From Psychrobacter jeotgali (GTDB lineage: Bacteria > Pseudomonadota > Gammaproteobacteria > Pseudomonadales > Moraxellaceae): a DNA stretch of 64,000 nt. The notes beneath the pieces are model-generated. The model was not told where the DNA came from. It worked only from the letters and a program-made list of their open reading frames with translations, and made no database searches. This document shows positions 8,313-16,858 of this stretch, piece after piece (position 1 is the first letter of the stretch; every line of letters begins with the position of its first letter). Position numbers and translations under genes: made by a program. The stretch is taken from assembly GCF_904846315.1 (NCBI RefSeq), contig NZ_CAJHAF010000001.1, forward strand, positions 2,604,001-2,668,000. Reading direction: 5' to 3'.

Positions 8313-8516
8313 TTAGTAATTATGTTCACGGCGCCAGTCATCTACTTGACGCTCAGCTTCATCTTTACTATGGCCATAACGCTCTTGCACGCGGCCAACC
8401 AACTTGTCACGGCTGCCTTCAACGTGTAGTAAATCGTCATCCGTTAAATCTGCCCATTTTTGTTTTGCTGAGCCTTTGAGTTGATTCCAATCACCTTTAA
8501 AAGTATGTTTATTCAT
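8313..8516 (-). CDS. CsbD family stress-response protein
   Basis: A 67-residue, highly charged helical protein of the CsbD/YjbJ family, cytoplasmic proteins that accumulate under general stress. The family pattern is clear: GDWNQLKGSAKQKWADLTDDDL, then GSRDKLVGRVQERYG and a final EAERQVDDWRREH. AAGGAGAAGCTTT is a strong ribosome binding site. Molecular function is unknown in the family. It is flanked by its own terminator and a 280-bp upstream spacer. Confidence 0.92.
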   Translation of the reverse strand: MNKHTFKGDWNQLKGSAKQKWADLTDDDLLHVEGSRDKLVGRVQERYGHSKDEAERQVDDWRREHNY

Positions 8517-8798
8517 AAAGCTTCTCCTTGTTATGATTATTAATTTATTAATTACTGCTGTATTCAGCTAACAGGTTATCCAGCTGATAAATTTTAGTAT
8601 AGGTGCTCACAGTTTTACCGTCTATATAATCATTGTTTATAGTGTTGCTTAATAATAGCAGAATAAGCTTTTATGTTATGAGCACACCGGTTATGTAGAG
8701 AGCTATGTAAATTACATATCCAGTATGTAATAGCAGAATTAAATAATGGGTTTGTTTTATGAGATTACACTGATGCAGCTAGTAGATTTTGCAATTTG

Positions 8799-10121
8799 TT
8801 AAGTCTCAGAACCTACAAAATCAAAGTCGACTTTTGGTGTTTCGCCTTGCATCATCAAGCTAATAGCTTTAGCTGAACCGCAAGCAAAAGTCCAGCCAAG
8901 AGTGCCATGTCCAGTATTAAGCCAGAGATTATCGAAGGTCGCTTCGGTATTGTGACTGCCGTGATAGTTTCTACCTTTATGTGCCCGCCCAATTAGAGGC
9001 ACGCTTGAGGGGGTCATCGGATGCAAGCTTGCCCAAAACTGCGCTGAATTAGCAACAATGCCTTTGGGGAAAAGCTGCCGTATGCGTTCAGTGATTTCAT
9101 CGCAGCGAGCTTGATTCAAATCTAGACTGTAACCATTAAATTCAATGGCGCTTGCCACTCGTAGAGTATCACCAAGGCGCGATATAACCAGTTTATACTC
9201 GTCATCAATTAGGCTAATAAAGGGCGCTAGGTGCGGCGCACGTGGATTGACTTTATAAGTGGCAGTATAGCTTTTTGCCGCAAAGATAGGCAGCTCAACC
9301 TCCAAAGGCTTTAATAGTGGCATGCTATCATGACCTAGTGCTAGTACATGGCTATCAGCGCTAAAGGTTTGGGCGTTTTCATCAATAGGTTGAATGGTAA
9401 TACTATGGATATGCGGCTGTTCGGAGTGTGCATCAACATTGAGGGCTAAAACCTCAGTATCGTACATAAAGCGTACGCCTGCCTGCTGACAACGTTCAGC
9501 CAAACGTTTGGTAAATAAGTAAGGGTTGCCTGACTCATCAAGACTGGTATAGGTGGCACCAATAAGCTTATGAGCAATAGGATAAAGGGCTGGCTCTAGA
9601 CTAGCTGTGTTATTAATATCAATAAACTGTCGATTGCAGCCCAGCTCTTGTATGCGTTTAGTAGCAGCGTTTGCAGCTTCAAAATCCACTTTATTAGTAT
9701 AAAAATGCATAACCCCACGAGTTTTATGCTCGTACTTTATGTTCATGTCAGCACGTAAGTATTTTAGCGCTTGTTGTGAATACAGCCCTAAACGTACCAT
9801 CTGTACCAGATTGGCATCAGACTTTTCAGCTCGGCATTCGCGCAAGAATTGCATGGCCCATTGACGCTGTGATTTATCAGCACGCAGGCGATAGAGTAGC
9901 GGTGCATCCTCGCTAAAAAATCCTTTGAGCGCCTCAAACGGGGTTTTGGGATCTGCCCAAGGTTTGGCATTGGCCACTGATAAGCTGCCACTGGCGAATA
10001 AAGTCTGTATCCCTGCCGCTGACTCGCGCTCAATGACAGTAACGTCAAAACCAGCTTGGCGCAAATACCATGCGGTAGTTATGCCCACCACACCGGCCCC
10101 AAGTACTGCAATATGTGCCAT
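8799..10121 (-). CDS. dadA: D-amino acid dehydrogenase, small subunit
   Basis: FAD-dependent inner-membrane-associated dehydrogenase that oxidises D-amino acids (D-alanine in catabolism) to 2-oxo acids, feeding electrons to the respiratory chain. The N-terminal Rossmann motif is HIAVLGAGVVGITTAWYL. The C terminus has the DAO-type blocks HPMTPSSVPLIGR and NLWLNTGHGTLGWTFACGSA. Length (440) fits DadA (~432). I prefer the ATG at 10121; an in-frame TTG three codons upstream is less likely. No alanine racemase (dadX) is adjacent. Confidence 0.9.
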   Translation of the reverse strand: MAHIAVLGAGVVGITTAWYLRQAGFDVTVIERESAAGIQTLFASGSLSVANAKPWADPKTPFEALKGFFSEDAPLLYRLRADKSQRQWAMQFLRECRAEKSDANLVQMVRLGLYSQQALKYLRADMNIKYEHKTRGVMHFYTNKVDFEAANAATKRIQELGCNRQFIDINNTASLEPALYPIAHKLIGATYTSLDESGNPYLFTKRLAERCQQAGVRFMYDTEVLALNVDAHSEQPHIHSITIQPIDENAQTFSADSHVLALGHDSMPLLKPLEVELPIFAAKSYTATYKVNPRAPHLAPFISLIDDEYKLVISRLGDTLRVASAIEFNGYSLDLNQARCDEITERIRQLFPKGIVANSAQFWASLHPMTPSSVPLIGRAHKGRNYHGSHNTEATFDNLWLNTGHGTLGWTFACGSAKAISLMMQGETPKVDFDFVGSET

Positions 10122-10230
10122 AGATAACAATCTCGAGAGTAGGGTTATGGTTGAATGCGAGCAGCTGGCTAGTTCAGAATAAGATAGTAGGCCATGGGAG
10201 ATCGCTCAACCTGGCCTACGCTTGCTGTAT

Positions 10231-10983
10231 TTATTGCGGACGCGCAATATCTGCTTGCAGCGCTGGTGGTAAGTCAAGAATAGTTAAATCACTGTCTTCT
10301 AGCTGCTGCGGGCGGGCTACGACCAACGCTTCAAAGCCTGTTTCAGCCGCAATCGCATTGACCACTTGGATTTTACCTAGCTTCTCGCCTGCTGCAGGAG
10401 TGTCCCCTGACCCTTCTACCAAATGCAAAAACGCTTTTGGCGCCGCTTTAAAATAGATACGGGCGATAACTTCTTGGCCTAAATAGCAGCCTTTATCATA
10501 GTCCATACCACCACGTTGATGCAGACGCAGCTCTTGCGGTTGAAACTGTCCTTGGGTGTCTGCGACTATCCAATAGTTACCGGTTGCAATACTGCGCTGC
10601 ATCCATGCTTGAATATCCTCTGGGGTATTATGCTCTTCTTTATGGCTAAAAGTAGGCTCATCATCTAACACACAAGGATGAATGGGAGTAGGCGGGCTGG
10701 TTTCGAACTTTGAAAAAGCGCCATACTTCTTCAAATGAGCTTGGAATGATTCGACACAGTCGGCGCTGATAACCACATCGTATTGCTTCTCATCCTGCTT
10801 TTTTATCCAAAGGCCGAAATCAATACGCCCTTTTAAGTTACTAAGTGCCGTAGGCTGATAGCTGAGTCCGATTTTAGTTACGTCGGTAGTAATTTGACCT
10901 TGTAAAAACTTTTCAGCCTCCTCACCTTCGATAGTCAGTTGTACGAACTGGGGTAGGCTTGAGGCGTTTAGAGAATCACTCAT
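10231..10983 (-). CDS. ygfZ: YgfZ/GcvT-like folate-binding protein
   Basis: Folate-dependent protein that aids maturation or repair of certain iron-sulfur enzymes. The signature KGCYLGQEVIARI, including the essential cysteine, is at about residues 164-176. The N-terminal part (FVQLTIEGEEAEKFLQGQITTDV) is GcvT-like. I place the start at the ATG at 10983, preceded by AGAGGA; an upstream in-frame start would add 13 atypical residues. At 250 residues it is shorter than E. coli YgfZ (326), so one subdomain appears reduced. It lies 109 bp upstream of dadA on the same strand. Confidence 0.88.
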   Translation of the reverse strand: MSDSLNASSLPQFVQLTIEGEEAEKFLQGQITTDVTKIGLSYQPTALSNLKGRIDFGLWIKKQDEKQYDVVISADCVESFQAHLKKYGAFSKFETSPPTPIHPCVLDDEPTFSHKEEHNTPEDIQAWMQRSIATGNYWIVADTQGQFQPQELRLHQRGGMDYDKGCYLGQEVIARIYFKAAPKAFLHLVEGSGDTPAAGEKLGKIQVVNAIAAETGFEALVVARPQQLEDSDLTILDLPPALQADIARPQ

Positions 10984-11290
10984 TGTTATTATTCCTCTAT
11001 AAATGGGCGCAATAGTGCACAATGTTCTATATTCATTTAACAGTCATTAATAAATGCTTTATAGCAAATATCATAAACTCGTCAAAAGCAAAATGGATGT
11101 CAATAAGAGTAGCATAAAAAAAAGATGAGAAAAATGCTCAGCTTAAAGAATAGATTGGGCGCAAAGCTTGGTTTTCAACCGTGCTGATTGGTCAAAGGGT
11201 ACGACTTGGGCTACAATGCTGAGACGAGAACTAACCTAGTAACTTTATTAAAAGCTATAGGATCAAAAGCTATAGGCTAACGAGGATATT
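10984..11290. other. Divergent intergenic region ygfZ / yjdM
   Basis: A 307-bp spacer between divergent genes. It contains a run of A residues followed by TGAG-AAAAATG-CTCA (about 11116-11141). Read on the minus strand this hairpin ends in eight T residues and could be a weak terminator for antisense transcription across yjdM. No gene was recognised. Confidence 0.4.
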
Positions 11291-11647
11291 ATGAGCTTAC
11301 CCAATTGCCCAAAATGTGATGCTGAATACACTTATGAAGATGGTGCATTGTTAGTCTGCCCGATGTGTGCCCATGAATGGACGGCCGCTGAAGCTGATGC
11401 TGCAGAGGCTCAGGCTGAAGAAGAGGGTATCGTTCGCGATGCTGTCGGTAACGAGCTGCAAGACGGCGATGCGGTAACGGTCATTCGCGACTTAAAAGTA
11501 AAAGGGTCTTCAACTTCCATCAAAGTTGGTACCAAAGTTAGAAGTATCCGCCTGCTCGATGATCCGGTAGACGGACACGATATCGACTGTAAGGTAGATG
11601 GCTTTGGACAAATGAAGCTTAAGTCTTCGGTAGTAAAAAAGGCTTAA
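11291..11647 (+). CDS. yjdM: YjdM/PhnA family zinc-ribbon protein
   Basis: A small cytoplasmic protein of 118 residues, historically called PhnA or alkylphosphonate utilisation operon protein although not needed for phosphonate use. The N-terminal zinc ribbon is [28 protein letters not shown] with two CxxC pairs. The C-terminal SH3-like part has [19 protein letters not shown] and the conserved ending [14 protein letters not shown]. Length matches the family (~111). CGAGGATATT precedes the ATG. Its stop overlaps the stop of the convergent minus-strand gene by a few bases. Confidence 0.93.
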   Translation: MSLPNCPKCDAEYTYEDGALLVCPMCAHEWTAAEADAAEAQAEEEGIVRDAVGNELQDGDAVTVIRDLKVKGSSTSIKVGTKVRSIRLLDDPVDGHDIDCKVDGFGQMKLKSSVVKKA

Positions 11648-12075
11648 TCAACCATTTTACCGAACTTTAGCAGCCGTGAAGAGATTGAGCCTTTAGTACG
11701 TTGATGAGCTTCGACCAAAGCAGCAATAGAGCTGCCTTCATCAAAAGCGGCCAGCAGCTGTTGATCTTCCTCATCATTCCAAGGTTTGCCAGCGTTGGCA
11801 GGGAGCTTGGATCTGCGAAGATCATATCTGATTCTGCTTTCAAGCGCTGGAATAGCGGTTTGCAACGCCCTTTGAATATCGCTATTAAGACATAAGCTAT
11901 TCTCGGCTAAAGGTTCGTCCGATAATGGATTGAAACCATCGCTAAGGGTCTGAATAATATTGAGAGCTTCTTGATTGTTCATGGTGACATTTATAGCACT
12001 ATTAATAGTGCTATTTATAGGGTCAGTGGCTGCGGTATTTGTGCTTTGATCGAGAGCCTGACTATTATCGTCCAT
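11644..12075 (-). CDS. Hypothetical protein with SANT/Myb-like HTH
   Basis: A 143-residue protein. The first ~70 residues are polar and low-complexity (Ser, Thr, Asn, Gln-rich). Residues ~97-140 form the compact motif [20 protein letters not shown], then [23 protein letters not shown]. This is the small SANT/Myb-like helix-turn-helix found in many uncharacterised bacterial proteins. DNA binding is plausible but unproven. AAGGATCAAATTATC precedes the ATG. It converges tail-to-tail with yjdM, overlapping by four bases. Confidence 0.75.
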   Translation of the reverse strand: MDDNSQALDQSTNTAATDPINSTINSAINVTMNNQEALNIIQTLSDGFNPLSDEPLAENSLCLNSDIQRALQTAIPALESRIRYDLRRSKLPANAGKPWNDEEDQQLLAAFDEGSSIAALVEAHQRTKGSISSRLLKFGKMVD

Positions 12076-12141
12076 GATAATTTGATCCTTTTTGATTGGG
12101 CTTGATTGGTTTTATAGTTAACACACTTTAAAATAGGTACT

Positions 12142-12217
12142 GTGCTACTGGTACTAATTTCCCTTGCGTGCTGTGTCTACGCTGACAGAGGCTGCGCGAA
12201 ATTAATACCAGTAGCAC
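12142..12217. repeat. 76-bp hairpin repeat element, copy 1
   Basis: Left arm GTGCTACTGGTACTAATTT (12142-12160) is complementary to 12199-12217 with one mismatch. The centre holds a 32-nt core, starting GCGTGCTGTG and ending GAGGCTGCGC, that is identical in the element at 57649-57724. The core itself folds (GCTGTGTC against GACAGAGGC). It lies between the SANT-like gene and the cydC end, outside coding sequence. Probably a dispersed REP/MITE-like element; no transposase is attached. Confidence 0.85.
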
Positions 12218-12328
12218 GTGGCATAGTATGTGCCAGTTTTATTTAGGATTGACTATAATTATGCCACTTCACTATATTCTAATTTAAGTAAAGTTAATAG
12301 CTAAAACTTATTTACTAAATACAAGCTT

Positions 12329-14122
12329 TTAAGCTTTATTGGTAAATATATTTTCCTCAAGCGTGAGCGTTTGACAGTGCCCCATGTCCCATTGGTGGTG
12401 ACTGACGATAATCAATAAGTCGTCTTTTTGCTGTTCGCGTACATTTTGCCAAACCTGCGCACGTGTCGCACTATCCAAACCAGCGAATGGCTCATCGAGC
12501 AATAACACCCGCCGAGGTTTGAGCAGGAGCCTTGCCAGCGCAACCCGCCTTGCTTGCCCACCAGAAACAGCAGCGCCGTATTCACCAAGAGGAGTAGCAA
12601 GCCCTTCAGGCTGCGCTTGCAGCCAAGGTGATAAACCGACTTTGTCCAAAGCGCTGAGCAGTTCAGCATCACTGGCATCTGCTTTACCTAAACGCAGATT
12701 GGCAGCCAAGCTTTGGTCAAAGATATCAAGCTGTTGACCTAAATAGCCCAGCTGATCGCGCCAGTCGTAATCATGCCAAGGCGCACCATTTAGCGTCACA
12801 TCTCCTTTTAATAGCGGCAGCTCGCCAGCCAGCATCTGCAATAAGGTTGATTTACCACAGCCTGATGGCCCTCGGATAATAAGCGGCGTACCTGATTCTA
12901 TGGTGACGCTTACATCTTGAGCGCCTACTAGTGCCTTGGGTATTTTGGCATAAACGTTATTAAGTTCTGCAGTTAGAGCCTCTGTTGGTAGCACCAAATG
13001 AGATTTGGGCTTATTTAGTTCTTTAGCCATTGTCGATGATTGAGCGGGTTGAGACGTTTTGGACGGCGTTGCCAATAGCGCATTGAGACGATGCTTTGCC
13101 GCCACGCTACTGCCAAGCGAGAGATAATGCTGACCCAAAGGCACCACAATCTCTTGAATACCTAGCAAACCTAAAACCACCGCCAACACTAAAGGCACGC
13201 TTATAGCTGTACTGTCTGCTATTGGGTTTTGTGATAACTGCGATATTGCCACTAATACCACTAGGATACTGGCATAAAACAACCACTGCATAACGAGCAT
13301 ATAAGCTGAACGGCGCTTTTGTGCTTGCCACTCCAAATCCTGTAGAGCGTTATCTTGGGCGATGTAGTCTGTGGTTTGCGTGCGCCATTGCTGCCACAAT
13401 AACAGCTGGGTGATAATCGCTAGCGGCGCTAATAGTTTATGTCGGCGTGCCTCAGCGCTCTCAGCCAGTTGTCTCGCTTGATTAATACCCAAATAAGTAC
13501 CCAAAAACGGCACTAGCAAGGCCAAAGCAAGCAGAGCATAAATGATAAGCTTGAGCACAGGGTCAATAGGCAATACCAAGCCTATAAACACCGCTAAGAG
13601 CATGATGACTATGGTGCTGATCAACCAAGGAGAGACCACGCGCAAGATGAACTCATCGAGCTTATCAATATCACTGACCAGCCTATGCATATATTGTGAG
13701 GCGTGCAAGGCACTGCGCTGCTGCACTAAAGGCAGAGCTGCCAGACGATTAAAGAACCGCAGTCTCAAGGTTTTTAGTAAGTCAAAGACCGCATGGTGTG
13801 AGACCATAAGCTCGCCATAGCGACTGGCGGTGCGCGCTATTGCCAGCATCCGGATAATACCTGCTGGCATCATATAGTTAAAGGCGTGCGATCCAACAGC
13901 CAGCATGCCAGCCAGCGCCGCACTGGTAATAAACCAACCCGATATCATTAGTAGCGCAATGATAGAGATGGCAAATATCAGTCCTAGTAGCCAAGAGATC
14001 ACCCATAAGTCAAACGAGGGTTTGAACATATCACGCAGAAGAAAGGCAGGAGCGTGCTCATTATTATGATTACTGTAGTCATTGCTTGATGGGGGCGAGT
14101 TAGGCGATAAGTTTTTATTCAT
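12329..14122 (-). CDS. cydC: Heterodimeric thiol/heme ABC exporter subunit CydC
   Basis: ABC transporter half of CydDC, which exports glutathione/cysteine and is needed to assemble cytochrome bd. It has 597 residues: six membrane helices in roughly residues 35-330, then a nucleotide-binding domain with Walker A GPSGCGKSTLL, signature VSGGQARRVALARLLL and Walker B RVLLLDEPFAGLD. A poorly conserved linker (about 350-390) joins the domains. The start overlaps the cydD stop by four bases, indicating translational coupling. The partner cydABX lies divergently upstream. Confidence 0.95.
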   Translation of the reverse strand: MNKNLSPNSPPSSNDYSNHNNEHAPAFLLRDMFKPSFDLWVISWLLGLIFAISIIALLMISGWFITSAALAGMLAVGSHAFNYMMPAGIIRMLAIARTASRYGELMVSHHAVFDLLKTLRLRFFNRLAALPLVQQRSALHASQYMHRLVSDIDKLDEFILRVVSPWLISTIVIMLLAVFIGLVLPIDPVLKLIIYALLALALLVPFLGTYLGINQARQLAESAEARRHKLLAPLAIITQLLLWQQWRTQTTDYIAQDNALQDLEWQAQKRRSAYMLVMQWLFYASILVVLVAISQLSQNPIADSTAISVPLVLAVVLGLLGIQEIVVPLGQHYLSLGSSVAAKHRLNALLATPSKTSQPAQSSTMAKELNKPKSHLVLPTEALTAELNNVYAKIPKALVGAQDVSVTIESGTPLIIRGPSGCGKSTLLQMLAGELPLLKGDVTLNGAPWHDYDWRDQLGYLGQQLDIFDQSLAANLRLGKADASDAELLSALDKVGLSPWLQAQPEGLATPLGEYGAAVSGGQARRVALARLLLKPRRVLLLDEPFAGLDSATRAQVWQNVREQQKDDLLIIVSHHQWDMGHCQTLTLEENIFTNKA

Positions 14123-16113
14123 TTTATCCCTCCTAACGGCTCTATTTTACGATTATTAATATCGCTATCTATTGATTGATTAACGGACTGGTTATCTGGT
14201 TGATTAATAGATTGATTGTTTATAGCACTGGTTTTATGAGTAGTAGGCGGTAAAGATAATCGTATCACGCCATCTAACCACTCTAATTGCTCATGAGCAT
14301 GGGTTATCCAGATTACAGTTTTGTGGCGGCTCACTTGTTCAAGCAGCTCATGAATACGCTGAGCGGTATCGGGGTCTAAATGTTCGGTGGGTTCATCGAG
14401 CAGCCACAGACTATCATCACGCAGTAGCAACTGCGCAATACCCAAACGCTGCTGTTGACCGCCCGATAGGCCTTGACCACGATCACCAAGCTGCGTATGC
14501 AGACCATCCGGCAAGCGATTAATCAGATCCCATAGCGCTACTACCTCAAGCACCTCTATCAGCTCCTTTTCGCTCGCTTTAGGGTTGGCAAGACGTAAGT
14601 TTTGTGCAATGGTCAGAGGCATTAAGGCGACTTGCTGCGCTAAATAGCCGATATTTTGTCGCAAGTTTTCAAGATTAGCATCAGTAAGTTCGACTTGCTG
14701 TTGAGCATTTTTACTAACCAGCTTGATACTACCTTCATAACTTACAAAACCCATCAGTGCTTGCAGTAGACTGGATTTGCCACTGCCGCTATCACCAATC
14801 AAGGCAATGCGCGCCCCCGCTGGTACTTCAAAGCTCACTGATGCTAAGCGTGTGCGATAAATAGGCTGTTCGGCTGTCGTTACTGAATTTGTACTTAAAG
14901 CGTTGGTTGGCTGTTGTGTCGCTAATGCTGTTGAAGTTGCTATCGGGCTACGAATACTTAGATTCGATAATTGCAGACCAAAGGCTTGCGAGACGTCCAC
15001 TTGCTCGGTGTTAGCTTTTGCAGCAGGAATGTGGGTTAAATCGGTATCGATATGAGAGTCAGAAACGGTATCCTCAAGGTGCTCAGTGGCGTTATCAGCG
15101 ATATCGTCAGCAGCATTGATAATAGGTAGCAAGCTTTGTACGGCGCCCTCAGCTTCTGCTTTGGCATGATAATCAGCGCCCAGTTGGCGCAGAGGTACAT
15201 AAAATTCTGGCGCTAATAGTAAGATAAATAAAGCACCAAAATAAGCCACCGGCACCTCGCCTTTAGCCCATGGCAAGATACCCATTAAGCCAAAACCCAG
15301 ATAGACCGCTACTAGAGCGATACTTAGAGCAGCCAGTAGCTCTAGGACAGCACCATTTAAAAAGGCGATTTTAAGCACATCCATAGTACGGCGGCGATAG
15401 TCTTCACTACTAATAGCCAAGTCGCGCGCCGCCATATCAGTCGCTTGCAAACGCTTCAATGTAGGCATACCGCGTACCCAGTCCAAAAACCGTCCACTTA
15501 GCTGAGCGAGCGCGCTGAATTGCTCGGCGCTTTTACGTGCGGTTAAATGTCCAATTAGGATCATAAATATAGGCACTAAAGGCGCAGTCAGCAGCAGCAG
15601 TGCCGCTGCAACCCAGCTTTGCCAAGCAACAGCGATCAGCAGGATAATAGGGGTACTGGCAGCGACTTTTTGCTGCACGCTAAAGCTACTGATATAGCCA
15701 TCTAGCGCATCGGTTTGGTCAATAATTTGACTTGATAAACTGCCATCGCTACCGAAATAACGCAGATTGGGCCCAAGCGTTGCCATGGTAGTGAGCAGCG
15801 ACTCACGCAGCTCGCTACGCACTTGTAGACTGGCACGCTGACTTATGAGCTCACGGCCACTATTAAGGAGTGGCCGTAGTAAAAAACAGACCACTAATCC
15901 GATGAACCAAGAGCTTGCGACCCCAGTGGCTAATGGCAACTCATTAAAGTAATTGCTCAGCCAAGCGCTAAACAGGCTGGCAAGCAGCCAGGCCTGCCAG
16001 ACAAATAGCAGCGCACTAATAACGGTGAGCGTCCAAGCCAAATTCAGCGGCCGCTTTACCGATGCAATAAGTTGCTCTAGAAAACGCTTTTCAGCATTCG
16101 AGAGGGTTGCCAT
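14119..16113 (-). CDS. cydD: Heterodimeric thiol/heme ABC exporter subunit CydD
   Basis: Partner of CydC in the exporter required for cytochrome bd maturation. Membrane domain over about residues 25-310, then a nucleotide-binding domain with Walker A GDSGSGKSSLL, signature LSGGQQQRLGIAQLLL and Walker B LWLLDEPTEHLD. Odd features: an acidic linker of about 100 residues between the domains, longer than in E. coli CydD, and a C-terminal tail rich in Asn/Gln/Ser with degenerate NQS repeats. I choose the ATG at 16113; an in-frame GTG at 16128 is an alternative. It is coupled to cydC by a four-base overlap. Confidence 0.94.
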   Translation of the reverse strand: MATLSNAEKRFLEQLIASVKRPLNLAWTLTVISALLFVWQAWLLASLFSAWLSNYFNELPLATGVASSWFIGLVVCFLLRPLLNSGRELISQRASLQVRSELRESLLTTMATLGPNLRYFGSDGSLSSQIIDQTDALDGYISSFSVQQKVAASTPIILLIAVAWQSWVAAALLLLTAPLVPIFMILIGHLTARKSAEQFSALAQLSGRFLDWVRGMPTLKRLQATDMAARDLAISSEDYRRRTMDVLKIAFLNGAVLELLAALSIALVAVYLGFGLMGILPWAKGEVPVAYFGALFILLLAPEFYVPLRQLGADYHAKAEAEGAVQSLLPIINAADDIADNATEHLEDTVSDSHIDTDLTHIPAAKANTEQVDVSQAFGLQLSNLSIRSPIATSTALATQQPTNALSTNSVTTAEQPIYRTRLASVSFEVPAGARIALIGDSGSGKSSLLQALMGFVSYEGSIKLVSKNAQQQVELTDANLENLRQNIGYLAQQVALMPLTIAQNLRLANPKASEKELIEVLEVVALWDLINRLPDGLHTQLGDRGQGLSGGQQQRLGIAQLLLRDDSLWLLDEPTEHLDPDTAQRIHELLEQVSRHKTVIWITHAHEQLEWLDGVIRLSLPPTTHKTSAINNQSINQPDNQSVNQSIDSDINNRKIEPLGGIK

Positions 16114-16858
16114 GGTGAGATTGGTCACAGAAATTTAAGGGTTAATAGGTAACAGTCAATAAACTTTTAAATACAAGCTTATCCATTACATTTGTGGGCA
16201 TGTTCAGGCTGTTTCAATAAGAGGATTGTAAGCGCTAAATAGGTTAAAAGCCAATTAACTAGCTTGTGGATGGTTGATCTATCAAGACAAACTTAGGTTT
16301 GATAGAGAGAATATAGGTAAGTGACTGATTAGTATTTATATTAAATAAAGAATGGGAAAATTAAAATTTGTTGAGTAAATCAAGCCATGTAAGTTAGTAG
16401 CTAAAACATTTGGAGTGAGTTTTAGGCTGCTATTTGATAGTTCGATAGGCAACAATTTATCGCTAATCCCTTATAGTTTATAAGGATTTAATCCTTGAGT
16501 TGAGTTAGCGTAAACACTATACTGATAGTAATATTATTACTAAAGAAAATTGTTATTTTTAAACATCTCATTAATATAGATGAGGTGTCATGGTTTACTT
16601 ACGAGCTTCTTTGATGCCGATATGGTTGTGTTCAATGCGCAAATCGGATGCAGTTATTTATATAAACGGACGTATATCAATAAAGAGGCAAAATCCTGTG
16701 AGTTATAAGAAATAGAAAGGGAGCAGCTGGTTTTATCGAAGAATGGCAGAAAGAACCATTACCAATAAAGGAAAGTAATGGTTTTTTAAGTGCGTCGATC
16801 TATGGACTGTCATTGTGAAATAATCCAGCTACGTAGCCCTTATTGTTAGGAGTTTAGT
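16114..16858. promoter_or_regulatory. Long divergent control region cydDC / cydABX
   Basis: A 745-bp AT-rich spacer separates the two cyd operons and must carry both promoters. A palindrome, AAGGATTTAATCCTT, lies at 16482-16496, and TTGATCTATCAA at 16274-16285. Neither exactly fits the FNR consensus (TTGAT-N4-ATCAA). A 42-codon open frame at 16590-16718 has no recognisable similarity and I do not call it. Oxygen control is expected from the gene set but not proven by a site. Confidence 0.5.

Noticed and set aside
16274..16285. TTGATCTATCAA in the cyd control region as a possible FNR site
   Set aside because: The half-sites match but the spacer is two bases instead of the required four.
16590..16718. 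42-codon open frame before cydA
   Set aside because: No recognisable similarity, no suitable ribosome binding site; chance frame in an AT-rich spacer.
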